Source: Lysobacter ciconiae
GTDB taxonomy: Bacteria > Pseudomonadota > Gammaproteobacteria > Xanthomonadales > Xanthomonadaceae
Reading direction: 5' to 3'
Assembly (NCBI RefSeq): GCF_015209725.1
Contig: NZ_CP063656.1
Coordinates: 727,001 to 791,000, forward strand
DNA: 64,000 bases
Position numbers and translations under genes: made by a program. Below the pieces are notes generated by a model that saw only the letters and a program-made list of their open reading frames with translations, made no database searches and was not told the origin of the DNA. Position 1 is the stretch's first letter; each line of letters begins with the position of its first letter. Shown one piece after another: positions 25,417 through 33,033 of the stretch.

Positions 25417-25782
25417 TCAGGCGAGGACCTTGCGGATTGTTGCGAGCAGTTGCTCAGGGTCGAACGGCTTGACCAGCCAGCCGGTCGCGCCGGCGGATCG
25501 ACCTTCCTGTTTCTTGTCGCCACCCGATTCGGTGGTCAACATCAGCAGCGGCGTGAACTTGTAGTCGGGCAGCTGGCGCAGCTGACGGATCAGCTCGATG
25601 CCATCCATCCGCGGCATGTTGACGTCGGTGACCACCGCGTCAAAGCGCGTGGTGCGGGCGATTTCCAGCGCCGCCTGCCCGTCCTCCGCCTCGCGCACGG
25701 TGTAGCCGCCCGACGACAGCGCGAAGGCGACCATCTGCCGCATGGAGGTGGAGTCGTCGACGATCAACAAATTGGCGCTCAT
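25417..25782 (-). CDS. Single-domain response regulator, CheY-like (copy 2)
   Basis: 121-residue receiver with acidic pocket Asp9-Asp10 (LIVDDSTSMRQ), phospho-acceptor Asp53 (VVTDVNMPRMDG), Thr in MLTTES and Lys in LVKPFDP. It is a stand-alone receiver, so it acts by protein contact, either at the motor or as a phosphate sink. It overlaps the STAS gene stop by ATGA and sits 4 nt before cheA1, so the STAS protein, this receiver and CheA1 are produced together. It is distinct from the CheY at 31830 that is coupled to CheZ; which one governs rotation cannot be told from sequence. Confidence 0.93.
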   Translation of the reverse strand: MSANLLIVDDSTSMRQMVAFALSSGGYTVREAEDGQAALEIARTTRFDAVVTDVNMPRMDGIELIRQLRQLPDYKFTPLLMLTTESGGDKKQEGRSAGATGWLVKPFDPEQLLATIRKVLA

Positions 25783-26096
25783 ACGGAATCTCCGTTGTTC
25801 TCTGGTCCGTCAAATCCGGCGGGTTGCGATGCCAGGCCCAGGCCTTCGGCCAATGCCAGCACATTCGCGGCGTCGATCAGGGCCGCAGAGGGCAGGGTGA
25901 TGGTGGTGATGCGTCCCGCCAGGGCGCGGTCGCGGACGAACGCGTGCAGGAGCTGCAACCCGGCGGTATGGACGCGCGCGACCCGGTCGCCGGTCAGGAC
26001 GACGGGTTCGGCATTTTCGAACTGCGTTGCCAGCGAGGAACGCAGGTCGGCGACGTGCTCGATGCCCAGGTCAGGCTGTAGCGATAGTTCATTCAT
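25779..26096 (-). CDS. STAS-domain protein (anti-anti-sigma-like)
   Basis: 105-residue soluble protein that is a single STAS domain: a strand ending PVVLTGDRV, then ARVHTAGLQLLHAFV at the conserved helix, and ITLPSAALIDAANVLALAEGL. In anti-anti-sigma factors the helix start carries a phosphorylatable Ser in D(S)xG; here it is Thr44 in HTAG. The start is set at the ATG at 26096 because the FliA promoter at 26126-26152 lies inside the longer open frame. First gene of the STAS-cheY2-cheA1-cheW operon, overlapping cheY2 by 4 nt. Function is unproven; coupling position suggests a role in the kinase array. Confidence 0.85.
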   Translation of the reverse strand: MNELSLQPDLGIEHVADLRSSLATQFENAEPVVLTGDRVARVHTAGLQLLHAFVRDRALAGRITTITLPSAALIDAANVLALAEGLGLASQPAGFDGPENNGDSV

Positions 26097-26125
26097 CAGG
26101 ATGGCTGCCGAAACGGTCAAGAGCT

Positions 26126-26152
26126 TTAACGGCACCGTATGGGGAAGCTTTA
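26126..26152 (-). promoter_or_regulatory. Sigma-28 promoter of the STAS-cheY-cheA-cheW operon
   Basis: On the minus strand: TAAAGCTT (-35, 26145-26152), 11-nt spacer, GCCGTTAA (-10, 26126-26133). It lies between the parP-like stop (26204) and the STAS ATG (26096), 30 bp from the start codon, and separates this unit from the long upstream operon. Confidence 0.88.
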
Positions 26153-26203
26153 GGGCGGTGCGAGCGCGTGGTGCGAGCGCGTGGTGCCGTTCGGGCGGTG
26201 CCG

Positions 26204-26869
26204 TCAATTGAACAGGACGTCGGCGTCCAGCAGAACAGTCGGCAGCGCGCCCATCCGTGCGATGCCCACCATGCCGCCGGCGTCGGTTCCGGCCAGCGGC
26301 GGCTCGATGTGCTCGCGCGACAGGGTCACCACGTCGTCGACGGCGGACACCAGCACTCCGATCAGCTCGTCATTACGCTCCACGACGATGATGCGGGCAT
26401 GTTCGTCGGGCTCGACCTTGCCGGTCCCGAGCCAGCGCGCGAGATCGAACACCGGTACCACCCGGCCGCGCAGGTTCATCAATCCCAGCATGGCGGCGGC
26501 CGTACCGCGCAGCGCGATGATCGGGCTGACGCGCACGACTTCCTGCACGCGCAACAGTTCGAACGCGTAACGGTCCTTGCCCAGCGCGGCACGGAGCCAG
26601 CGGTTGCCGGACGCGTTTGAGGCCGGGCGGGCTGCGGGATGTTCGTCCTGCTTTGTGCTGGCGGGCGCGGCAGCCGGCGCGGGTGGCGACGCCTGCTTTG
26701 TGGGAAGTGGTGCGGGGGCAGGCAGGTCGCGCAGGACCGGCTCGACCGTGTCCGCACGATGAAAGACGGTCGCTGTCGGCTTTTCCGCGGCGTCGGCCGG
26801 GGCCACCGCGTCGCACATCGGCGAGGCGAGCAGCTCATCGAGGTAGTCGTCGACCGTCTGGGCGTTCAT
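26204..26869 (-). CDS. ParP-like protein: CheW-like domain with Pro/Ala-rich N-terminus
   Basis: 221 residues. The N-terminus is an acidic helix (VDDYLDELLASP), then about 60 residues rich in Pro and Ala, then a C-terminal CheW-like domain (RYAFELLRVQEVVRV, MLGLMNLRGRVVPVFDLAR, DVVTLSREHIEPP). In polarly flagellated bacteria ParP has this design and, with the ParA-like ParC, keeps chemosensory arrays at the pole. The gene overlaps parC by ATGA, supporting that role. It could instead be a second CheW with an N-terminal extension; the coupling to parC makes ParP the better guess. Confidence 0.82.
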   Translation of the reverse strand: MNAQTVDDYLDELLASPMCDAVAPADAAEKPTATVFHRADTVEPVLRDLPAPAPLPTKQASPPAPAAAPASTKQDEHPAARPASNASGNRWLRAALGKDRYAFELLRVQEVVRVSPIIALRGTAAAMLGLMNLRGRVVPVFDLARWLGTGKVEPDEHARIIVVERNDELIGVLVSAVDDVVTLSREHIEPPLAGTDAGGMVGIARMGALPTVLLDADVLFN

Positions 26870-27636
26870 GCCGCTTTCTGCTGTGCGGGAATGGCATTGA
26901 GCAGCCAGTTCAAAGCGCTGTGGTAGGCATCCGCGCCACGCCCGGTGGGCGCAGTGGCCGTGGTCAAGGCCATGGCATCACGCAAGCGCGTGTCCATTGG
27001 AACGGCCTTGGGCCAGACCACTCCCCTGAAGCGCTCGTGCAACTGGTCCAGCGTGTTCACGCCGGCCCGCGTGCGCCGGTCGTAGAGCGTGGGAAGGATA
27101 TGGCGGGGTAGCGGGCGCCGACGCGAGCGCTCGACCATGTCGGCGGTGCGCAGCATGTCGGTCAGCCCGTGCATCGCCAGCGGATCGGTCTGGGTGGGCA
27201 CGATCAACCGGTCCGCCGCTGCCAGGGCATTCACCATCAGCAGGCCCAGCGTTGGCGGGCAGTCCAGCAGCGCGTAGTCGTAATGGTCCTGCGCCGTATG
27301 CAGTGCACGGCTCAGCGATAGCCCGAGCCCGGGCTGGGTTGCGCCACGGCGCTCCAGTGTTGCCAGGGCCGGTTGCGCGGCGACCATCAGCAGGCCGTCG
27401 ATCTCGGTTTGGCGCGACAGTGTCGTCAACTCCACGCTCGTATTGGAGAACACGTCGTGGGTCCCGGCCGGGGCAGGATCGGCGGGAATGCCGAAGGCGC
27501 GTGTCAGCGAGGCGTGCGGGTCCAGATCCATCAGCAGCACGCGGTGGCCCATGACGGCCAGGCCGCGCGCCAGGCACAGCGAGGTGGTGGTTTTGCCCAC
27601 GCCACCTTTCTGGTTGGCAATCGCCCAGATCTGCAT
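26866..27636 (-). CDS. parC: ParA-family ATPase, ParC-like chemotaxis array positioning protein
   Basis: 256-residue ATPase with the deviant Walker A motif KGGVGKTTTSLCLARGLA at the N-terminus, LLMDLDPHASLTRAFG (Walker A'), and LLDCPPTLGLLMVNAL (Walker B). Proteins of this type placed between motCD and cheW-like genes are ParC, which recruit chemoreceptor arrays to the flagellated pole. The ATG at 27636 starts MQIWAIANQ, right at the first strand, and lies 1 nt past the motD stop; parP overlaps its end by ATGA. No parB or centromere-like sites are nearby, arguing against a plasmid or chromosome partition role. Confidence 0.88.
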   Translation of the reverse strand: MQIWAIANQKGGVGKTTTSLCLARGLAVMGHRVLLMDLDPHASLTRAFGIPADPAPAGTHDVFSNTSVELTTLSRQTEIDGLLMVAAQPALATLERRGATQPGLGLSLSRALHTAQDHYDYALLDCPPTLGLLMVNALAAADRLIVPTQTDPLAMHGLTDMLRTADMVERSRRRPLPRHILPTLYDRRTRAGVNTLDQLHERFRGVVWPKAVPMDTRLRDAMALTTATAPTGRGADAYHSALNWLLNAIPAQQKAA

Positions 27637-27637
27637 G

Positions 27638-28642
27638 TCAGCCGGCTCCGGAGTTGGATGGGGCACGCTCTGGCGCCGTTGCGGTCGCGCGCGCACCCTG
27701 TGCCACGGCGCTCGCGCTGCCAGCACGCACGTCGGTCGCAGCCACGGCCGGTGGCAATGGCGCGGTGATCGCGTCGGGACCCTGCGGCGATGCGAGGATC
27801 ACCAGCAACACGCGCCGGTTCGCGTTGCGCCCTTCGAAGGTCGCGTTGTCGCCCACGGGCTGGTGCTCGCCGTAGCCGACGATCGCCAGCCGCGCCGCCT
27901 GCACGCCGGCCGCGATCATCTCGTGGACGACGCTGCCGGCGCGGGCAGCGGACAGCTCCCAATTGGACGGGAAGCGGGCGGTCGCGATCGGCATGTCGTC
28001 GGTATAGCCTTCCACCCGAACCGCGTTGGGCTCGTCGCGCAGGATGACGGCCAGCTTGCGGACCGTCTCCACCGCGACCGGGCTCGGCTTTGCCACCCCG
28101 CTGGCAAACAGGATGTCGCTCTGGATCTCCACCTCAAGGAAGGCCGGTCCGCGGCGCACCGTCACCAGTTTCTTCTGCACCAGTTCCGCTAGTGCCTCCT
28201 GGATACGTTGGCCGAGCTGGTGCAGCTCGCCCTGGTTGCGGTTCTCGATCTCCAGGATGGCCGCAGCCGCTGCCGGGGACGCCTCGGTGCTGCGTTGGGG
28301 ATGGCCAAAGGTGGGCATGTCCAGCACCTGCAACATGCGCGGCGAGTTGATCGGCGTCGCCGCCGCCGGACCGGCCTTGGAGGCGGCGGTCTGGATGGAC
28401 GGACGGTCAAAGGCCGAGCCGCGCAGCTGGGTCTTGCCCAGCTGGATGGGGCTGATGGTGCGTGGCGGCCCGCCAAAGGCGGACGACAGCGAGTCGGCCA
28501 GCACGCGGTACTTGCCCTCGTTGAGCGAGGAGATCGCGTACATCACCACGAAAAACGCGAGCAACAGGGTCATCAGGTCGGCGTAGGGAATCGCCCACGC
28601 CTCGTGGTTCTGGTGCTCCTCGTGCTGGACGCGCCTGGCCAT
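27638..28642 (-). CDS. motD: Flagellar motor stator protein MotD (MotB-type)
   Basis: Anchors the stator to peptidoglycan. 334 residues: a single membrane helix near the N-terminus (YADLMTLLLAFFVVMYAISS) with the proton-binding Asp22, a plug/linker region, and a C-terminal OmpA-like peptidoglycan-binding domain (VEGYTDDMPI, NWELSAARA, GRNANRRVLLVI). The tail after the OmpA domain is Ala/Pro-rich. Directly follows motC with a 1-nt gap. Named MotD and not MotB because of the pairing with a MotC-type partner in the fliA-cheYZA-motCD order. Confidence 0.93.
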   Translation of the reverse strand: MARRVQHEEHQNHEAWAIPYADLMTLLLAFFVVMYAISSLNEGKYRVLADSLSSAFGGPPRTISPIQLGKTQLRGSAFDRPSIQTAASKAGPAAATPINSPRMLQVLDMPTFGHPQRSTEASPAAAAAILEIENRNQGELHQLGQRIQEALAELVQKKLVTVRRGPAFLEVEIQSDILFASGVAKPSPVAVETVRKLAVILRDEPNAVRVEGYTDDMPIATARFPSNWELSAARAGSVVHEMIAAGVQAARLAIVGYGEHQPVGDNATFEGRNANRRVLLVILASPQGPDAITAPLPPAVAATDVRAGSASAVAQGARATATAPERAPSNSGAG

Positions 28643-28643
28643 G

Positions 28644-29384
28644 TCAGTGCACGAAGCCGTTCAGGCGGGTTTCGATGTTGCGCGGGTTCTCGCCCTGGGC
28701 AATCGCGATCAGGCCCTCGATCACCATCTCGCGCTCTTCCGCCTGCTGGTTGATCAGGCCCTTCAACTTGCTCGCTGCCGGCAACAGCGCGAGGTTGGCG
28801 GTGCCGATGCCATAGATGGTCGCGGTGAAAGCCGCGGCGATGCCGGAGCCGAGCTTGCTCGGGTCGGCCAGGTTCTTCATGACCGCGATCAAACCCAGCA
28901 CCGCGCCGACGATGCCCAGGGTTGGGGCGTAGATGCCCATGCCTTCAAACACCTTGGCCGCGGCCAGGTCGCGTTGCGACTGACCGTGCAACTCGATTTC
29001 CAGCATCTGCCGGATAGACTCGGGCTCCAGGCCGTCGACCACCATCTGCAAGCCCTTGCGCACGAACGCGTCGTCCTGGACTGCGACCTCCGGCTCCAGT
29101 CCCAGCAGTCCCTGGCGTCGGGCAGTGGTGCTCCACTCCACGATCTTCGCGATCAGCGCGGGCCGGTCGTGCGAGGGCGGACGGAACACCCAGCGCACGA
29201 TCTTCATCGCCCGCATGAAGGTCTCCATCGGCGTCTGCACCAAGATGGCCGCCATGGTGCCGACGATCACCACCACGAACGCCGCCGGCGACCACAGACC
29301 GGCAAGACCGGCACCCTTCAGGATGCTGCCGCCGATGAGTGCGACCAGGGCGAGTACGGTGCCTATGACGCTGAGTTTGTCCAT
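28644..29384 (-). CDS. motC: Flagellar motor stator protein MotC (MotA-type)
   Basis: Ion-conducting stator subunit, four membrane segments. 246 residues with MotA/TolQ/ExbB-type features: N-terminal LSVIGTVLALVALIGGSIL, cytoplasmic loop with ETFMRAMKIVRWVFRPP, and the channel helices YAPTLGIVGAVLGLIAVM and TIYGIGTANLALLPAASKL carrying the conserved prolines and the Thr/Ala lining. Located 15 nt after cheA2, coupled to motD. No second stator pair (motAB) is in the window. Confidence 0.95.
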   Translation of the reverse strand: MDKLSVIGTVLALVALIGGSILKGAGLAGLWSPAAFVVVIVGTMAAILVQTPMETFMRAMKIVRWVFRPPSHDRPALIAKIVEWSTTARRQGLLGLEPEVAVQDDAFVRKGLQMVVDGLEPESIRQMLEIELHGQSQRDLAAAKVFEGMGIYAPTLGIVGAVLGLIAVMKNLADPSKLGSGIAAAFTATIYGIGTANLALLPAASKLKGLINQQAEEREMVIEGLIAIAQGENPRNIETRLNGFVH

Positions 29385-29399
29385 GGCTTCAGTTAACGG

Positions 29400-31226
29400 T
29401 CACGACAGGGATTGCTTGAGTCGGCGCGAGCCACGCACGCCGGTCTGGTACAGCGCATCGACGTCCAGGATCAAGGACATGCGCCCGTCGCCGATCAGGC
29501 TCGCGCCGGCGTAGCCGGGCAGCCCGCGAACGGTGCGCGGAAGCGCCTTGATTACCACTTCCTCGCGGCCGCGCACGCGGTCCACCGCGAGGCAGAAACG
29601 CTGCTCGCCGGTCTGCAGTACGACCACCGTGCGCTCGCCCAGCGCCAGCGGCGCGCTCGCCAGTCCCAGCCACTGGCGCATGTCCAGCAAGGGCAGGGGT
29701 TCGCGGCGCAGGTCGATCACGTCCTGGCCGTCGATCGACATGGGCGTGCCGGGCAGGTGCGCGAGCACCTCCACCACGCGCACCAGCGGCAAGGCGTAGA
29801 CGTCCGCCTCGATCTCCACCAGCAGCGTGGGCAGGATCGCCAGGGTCAGCGGCACCCGGATCACGAACCGCGAGCCGTGGCCGGGCTCGGACTGGATCTG
29901 GACCTGGCCCGACAGTTCGCGGATGCGCGACTGCACCACGTCCATGCCCACCCCGCGGCCGGAGAGGTCACTGACTTCCGCGCGGGTCGAAAAGCCCGGC
30001 AGGAAGAGCAGTTGCAGGCACTCATCGGACGGCAGCCGCGCGGCGGCATCGGCGTCGATCAGTCCCTTGCGTACCGCTATGTCGCGGATCCGGTCCGGAT
30101 CGATCCCGGCGCCGTCATCGCGCACCTCGATGACGACGTGGTCACCTTCCTGCTGCGCGGACAGGCGGACCTGTCCCTGTTCGGGCTTGCCGGTCTCGCG
30201 CCGGGTCTGCGGTGATTCGATGCCGTGGTCGATCGCATTGCGCACCAGGTGCACCAGCGGATCGGCCAAGGCTTCCACCAGGTTTCGGTCCAGCTCGGTT
30301 TCCGCGCCGACGACGACTAGTTCGACGTTTTTCTGGAGTTGCCGGGCCACATCCCGGGCCAGCTTGGGGAAGCGCGCGAACACGCGTCCCACCGGCTGCA
30401 TGCGCGCCATCATCACCGCCGATTGCAGGCGCGAGGTGGCGCCATCCAGCGCCCCGACCGCCCGATCCAGCTCCTCGTCGTGCAGGCGCGGGCGCAGGGT
30501 CTTGAGCCGGTTGCGCGCGAGCACCAGTTCGCCGACCAGGTTGACCATGGCGTCCAGGCGCCGCACGTCCACGCGGACGGTCGGCTCATCGTGCGCGGCA
30601 GCCGCCTGCGCCTTGCGCGGGTTCGCAGGCGCGGCCGGCGCTGGCGCCGGGGGAGATGGAGTGATCGCGGGCGTCGGCGACGGCGTCGGCGGCGCCGGCG
30701 GTTCGTGTCCGCTGGGACCTCCCGCGGTCGCCGTGATGCCGGGGATGCCACCGCTGCCGTGCAGGCTGTCCAGCAACGCCTCGAAATCCAGATCGTCCAG
30801 GTCATCGCCTGCCCCGGCGGCCGCAGTCAGCGGCTCTCCCGCGATCGGAGCCGCCTGCACGCGCATGCTGTCGATGAGTGCGGCGGGCGGATCGGGCAGC
30901 GCATCACCGGCGGCGATGCAGTCCAGCATGTCCACCAGCAGGTCCAGTGCCTGTTGCGCACCGTCGAAGGCGGTCGAGTCCATCGGCGTCGCGCCGTTGC
31001 GTGCCAGATCGAAGCGGTCTTCCACCGCGTGGCAGACCGCGACCATGCCGGGGAAATCCAGGAATCCCGCGCCGCCCTTGATGGTGTGGAAACCGCGGAA
31101 CACCGTGTTCAGGCATTCCCGGTCGTTGGGTGCGTGCTCCAGCGCGACCATCTGCTCGCCGAGCTGGTCGACGATCTCGCGCGCCTCCATCAGGAAGTCG
31201 GCGCAAATGTCCGAGGCCACGTCCAC
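29400..31226 (-). CDS. Chemotaxis histidine kinase CheA (copy 2, no P2 domain)
   Basis: 608 residues: HPt domain with His47 in GFHTIKGGAGFL; about 100 residues of acidic then Pro/Ala-rich linker in place of the P2 CheY-binding domain; P3 helices; P4 kinase with HLVRNAIDHGIE, RDDGAGID and LPGFSTRAEVSDLSGRGVGM; and a CheW-like P5 domain. The start is GTG at 31226; a second in-frame GTG at 31220 has better spacing from AGGA and may be the true start. It follows cheY1-cheZ and precedes motCD. Without P2 it may hand phosphate directly to a receiver, or serve a subset of receptors (inference). Confidence 0.93.
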   Translation of the reverse strand: MDVASDICADFLMEAREIVDQLGEQMVALEHAPNDRECLNTVFRGFHTIKGGAGFLDFPGMVAVCHAVEDRFDLARNGATPMDSTAFDGAQQALDLLVDMLDCIAAGDALPDPPAALIDSMRVQAAPIAGEPLTAAAGAGDDLDDLDFEALLDSLHGSGGIPGITATAGGPSGHEPPAPPTPSPTPAITPSPPAPAPAAPANPRKAQAAAAHDEPTVRVDVRRLDAMVNLVGELVLARNRLKTLRPRLHDEELDRAVGALDGATSRLQSAVMMARMQPVGRVFARFPKLARDVARQLQKNVELVVVGAETELDRNLVEALADPLVHLVRNAIDHGIESPQTRRETGKPEQGQVRLSAQQEGDHVVIEVRDDGAGIDPDRIRDIAVRKGLIDADAAARLPSDECLQLLFLPGFSTRAEVSDLSGRGVGMDVVQSRIRELSGQVQIQSEPGHGSRFVIRVPLTLAILPTLLVEIEADVYALPLVRVVEVLAHLPGTPMSIDGQDVIDLRREPLPLLDMRQWLGLASAPLALGERTVVVLQTGEQRFCLAVDRVRGREEVVIKALPRTVRGLPGYAGASLIGDGRMSLILDVDALYQTGVRGSRRLKQSLS

Positions 31227-31230
31227 GTTC

Positions 31231-31833
31231 CTACAGGCCCAGCGACGTCAACAGCGAGTTGGCATCGTCCTGGCTGACCGGTTCGGGATCCACGCCGCGC
31301 ACCGCGGGGCCGAAACCGCGGTTGCAGATCTGCAGCGGGCGGTCCGCTTCGGCGGTCACCTCGCCCAGTCCGATGTGGACCGCACGTACCAGCGCAACCA
31401 CGCGCAGGATGATCTGACCGGTGAGGTCCTGATAGCCCTGCGCGGCGGTAAGCTCGGAAAGCCGCGAGCGGATGCCCGCAACGGCCTCGCCGGCGGCCGC
31501 ATCACCCGATATGGGCAACTGGCGAAGCAGCTCCCCGCACTCGTCGACCAGGTCGAGCGAGCGCATGCTGGCCTGCTCGGTCAGGGTGACCACATGCTCC
31601 AGGCGCGCACAGGCATCGGGAAGCGATGCCGCGGTCGGCGGGTTCCCGCCGGGCTCGCCCAGGGCCTGTTCCAACTCGCGCGCCAGGCGCGCCAGCCCCT
31701 GCACGAAGGGCTGCGTGCGCCACTCGATCAGCGCATCGACGTTGGCGCGCCAGCCGGCATGGTCATCGTTTTCCAGCGCCCACAGTGCTGCGTGCAGGCG
31801 CTGGATGATCACCTCGCGGTCGTGGTCGGTCAC
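31231..31833 (-). CDS. cheZ: Protein phosphatase CheZ
   Basis: Dephosphorylates CheY-P. 200 residues, mostly long helices; AAQGYQDLTGQII carries the catalytic Gln of the family, and the C-terminus QDDANSLLTSLGL is the flexible CheY-binding peptide, separated by a linker. The start is GTG at 31833, overlapping the cheY stop as GTGA. Coupling to cheY1 marks that receiver as CheZ's substrate. Confidence 0.94.
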   Translation of the reverse strand: MTDHDREVIIQRLHAALWALENDDHAGWRANVDALIEWRTQPFVQGLARLARELEQALGEPGGNPPTAASLPDACARLEHVVTLTEQASMRSLDLVDECGELLRQLPISGDAAAGEAVAGIRSRLSELTAAQGYQDLTGQIILRVVALVRAVHIGLGEVTAEADRPLQICNRGFGPAVRGVDPEPVSQDDANSLLTSLGL

Positions 31834-32222
31834 GCACTGGCTCCCACGCGCTCAAAGACCTTGCCCAGCTTGTCGCCCAGAGTCGCAGCGGTGAAGGGCT
31901 TGATGACGTAGCCGTTCACCCCTGCCTGCGCGGCTTCGATGATCTGCTCCCGCTTGGCCTCGGCGGTCACCATCAGCACGGGGGTCTTCGCCATTGCCGG
32001 ATTGGCGCGGATGGCGCGCAGCAGGTCGATGCCGGGCATCCCGGGCATGTTCCAGTCGGTGATCACCAGGTCGAAGCTGGCCTTGTTCAGCTCGACCAGC
32101 GCGGTGGTGCCGTCGTCGGCCTCGGTGGTGTTGGTGAACCCGAGGTCGTTGAGCAGGTTCTTGACGATGCGACGCATCGTGGAAAAGTCGTCGACGATCA
32201 GGATGCGGATGTTCTTGTTCAT
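31830..32222 (-). CDS. cheY: Chemotaxis response regulator CheY (copy 1)
   Basis: 130-residue receiver of the enterobacterial type: RILIVDDFSTMRRIVKNLL, phospho-acceptor Asp56 in VITDWNMPGM, Thr in MVTAEAK and Lys in YVIKPFTA. Phosphorylated by CheA, it binds FliM/FliN to switch rotation. The start at 32222 gives the canonical N-terminus; a longer open frame upstream is not needed. It lies 61 bp after fliA and overlaps cheZ by 4 nt. Confidence 0.96.
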   Translation of the reverse strand: MNKNIRILIVDDFSTMRRIVKNLLNDLGFTNTTEADDGTTALVELNKASFDLVITDWNMPGMPGIDLLRAIRANPAMAKTPVLMVTAEAKREQIIEAAQAGVNGYVIKPFTAATLGDKLGKVFERVGASA

Positions 32223-32283
32223 GGGTACTCGTTGGTTGACGTGTGCAAGGGGCGGTGGCCCCGGGTGGCAGGCGGTTTCTGGA

Positions 32284-33033
32284 TCAGTCGTCGGCGTCCA
32301 GCGCGGTCTCGCGCCAGTCACCCAGGCGTGCGCGCAGCCGGAGCATCGCCTGGCCGTGGATCTGGCAGACGCGCGATTCGCTGACCGACAGCACCGCGCC
32401 GATCTCGCGCATGTTCAGCTCCTGCTCGTAGTACAGCGAGAGCACCAGCTGTTCGCGCTCGGGCAGTTCGCCGATGGCGCCGCCCAGCGATTCGCGGAAC
32501 TCGCTGTAGTCGAACGCGCTGGCCGGGGTGGCCCCGCTTGCCGCAACGCGGGGCTCGCCGTCGTATTCCTCGGTGTGTGCGTCCAGGCTGATCAGCTGCC
32601 CACGCGAGGCCTCCTCCAGCATCCGGTGGTAGTCCTCCAGGCTGACCTCCAGCTGGGCGGCGACCTCCTGGGTCGTGGCCGAGCGACCGGTGAGCTGCTC
32701 GACGCGTCGCGTGGCGGCAACGACATTGCGGTAGCGGCGGTGCACCGAGCGCGGCACCCAATCGCCACGCCGGATCTCATCGATCATCGAGCCACGGATG
32801 CGGATCGAGGCGTACGTCTCGAAGGCCGCGCCCTGGTCGTCCTGGAAATTGCGGGCGGCATCCAGAAGGCCGAGCATGCCGGCCTGGATGAGGTCATCGA
32901 CCTCGACGCTGGAGGGCAGGCGCGCGGCCAGGTGGTGGGCGATCCGGCGCACCAGTTCGCCGTGGCGCTCGACCACTTCGGCAGCATCGTGGCGCGGCAT
33001 GGAAGCGCGATAGGCGGCTGCGGCAAGGCTCAT
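32284..33033 (-). CDS. fliA: Flagellar RNA polymerase sigma factor FliA (sigma-28)
   Basis: Directs transcription of late flagellar and chemotaxis genes. 249 residues with sigma regions 2 (VDDLIQAGMLGLLDAARNF, FETYASIRIRGSMIDEIR), 3 (RRVEQLTGRSATTQEVA) and 4 (LPEREQLVLSLYYEQEL, IGAVLSVSESRVCQIHGQA). The ATG at 33033 overlaps the flhG stop (ATGA). Its target sites are seen in front of fliC, fliD, the STAS operon and receptor genes in this window. The anti-sigma gene flgM is not in the window. Confidence 0.97.
   Translation of the reverse strand: MSLAAAAYRASMPRHDAAEVVERHGELVRRIAHHLAARLPSSVEVDDLIQAGMLGLLDAARNFQDDQGAAFETYASIRIRGSMIDEIRRGDWVPRSVHRRYRNVVAATRRVEQLTGRSATTQEVAAQLEVSLEDYHRMLEEASRGQLISLDAHTEEYDGEPRVAASGATPASAFDYSEFRESLGGAIGELPEREQLVLSLYYEQELNMREIGAVLSVSESRVCQIHGQAMLRLRARLGDWRETALDADD

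Noticed and set aside
26866..27636. ParA homologue as evidence of a plasmid or integrated element
   Set aside because: No parB, no parS-like repeats and a fixed place between motD and a CheW-like gene indicate ParC.
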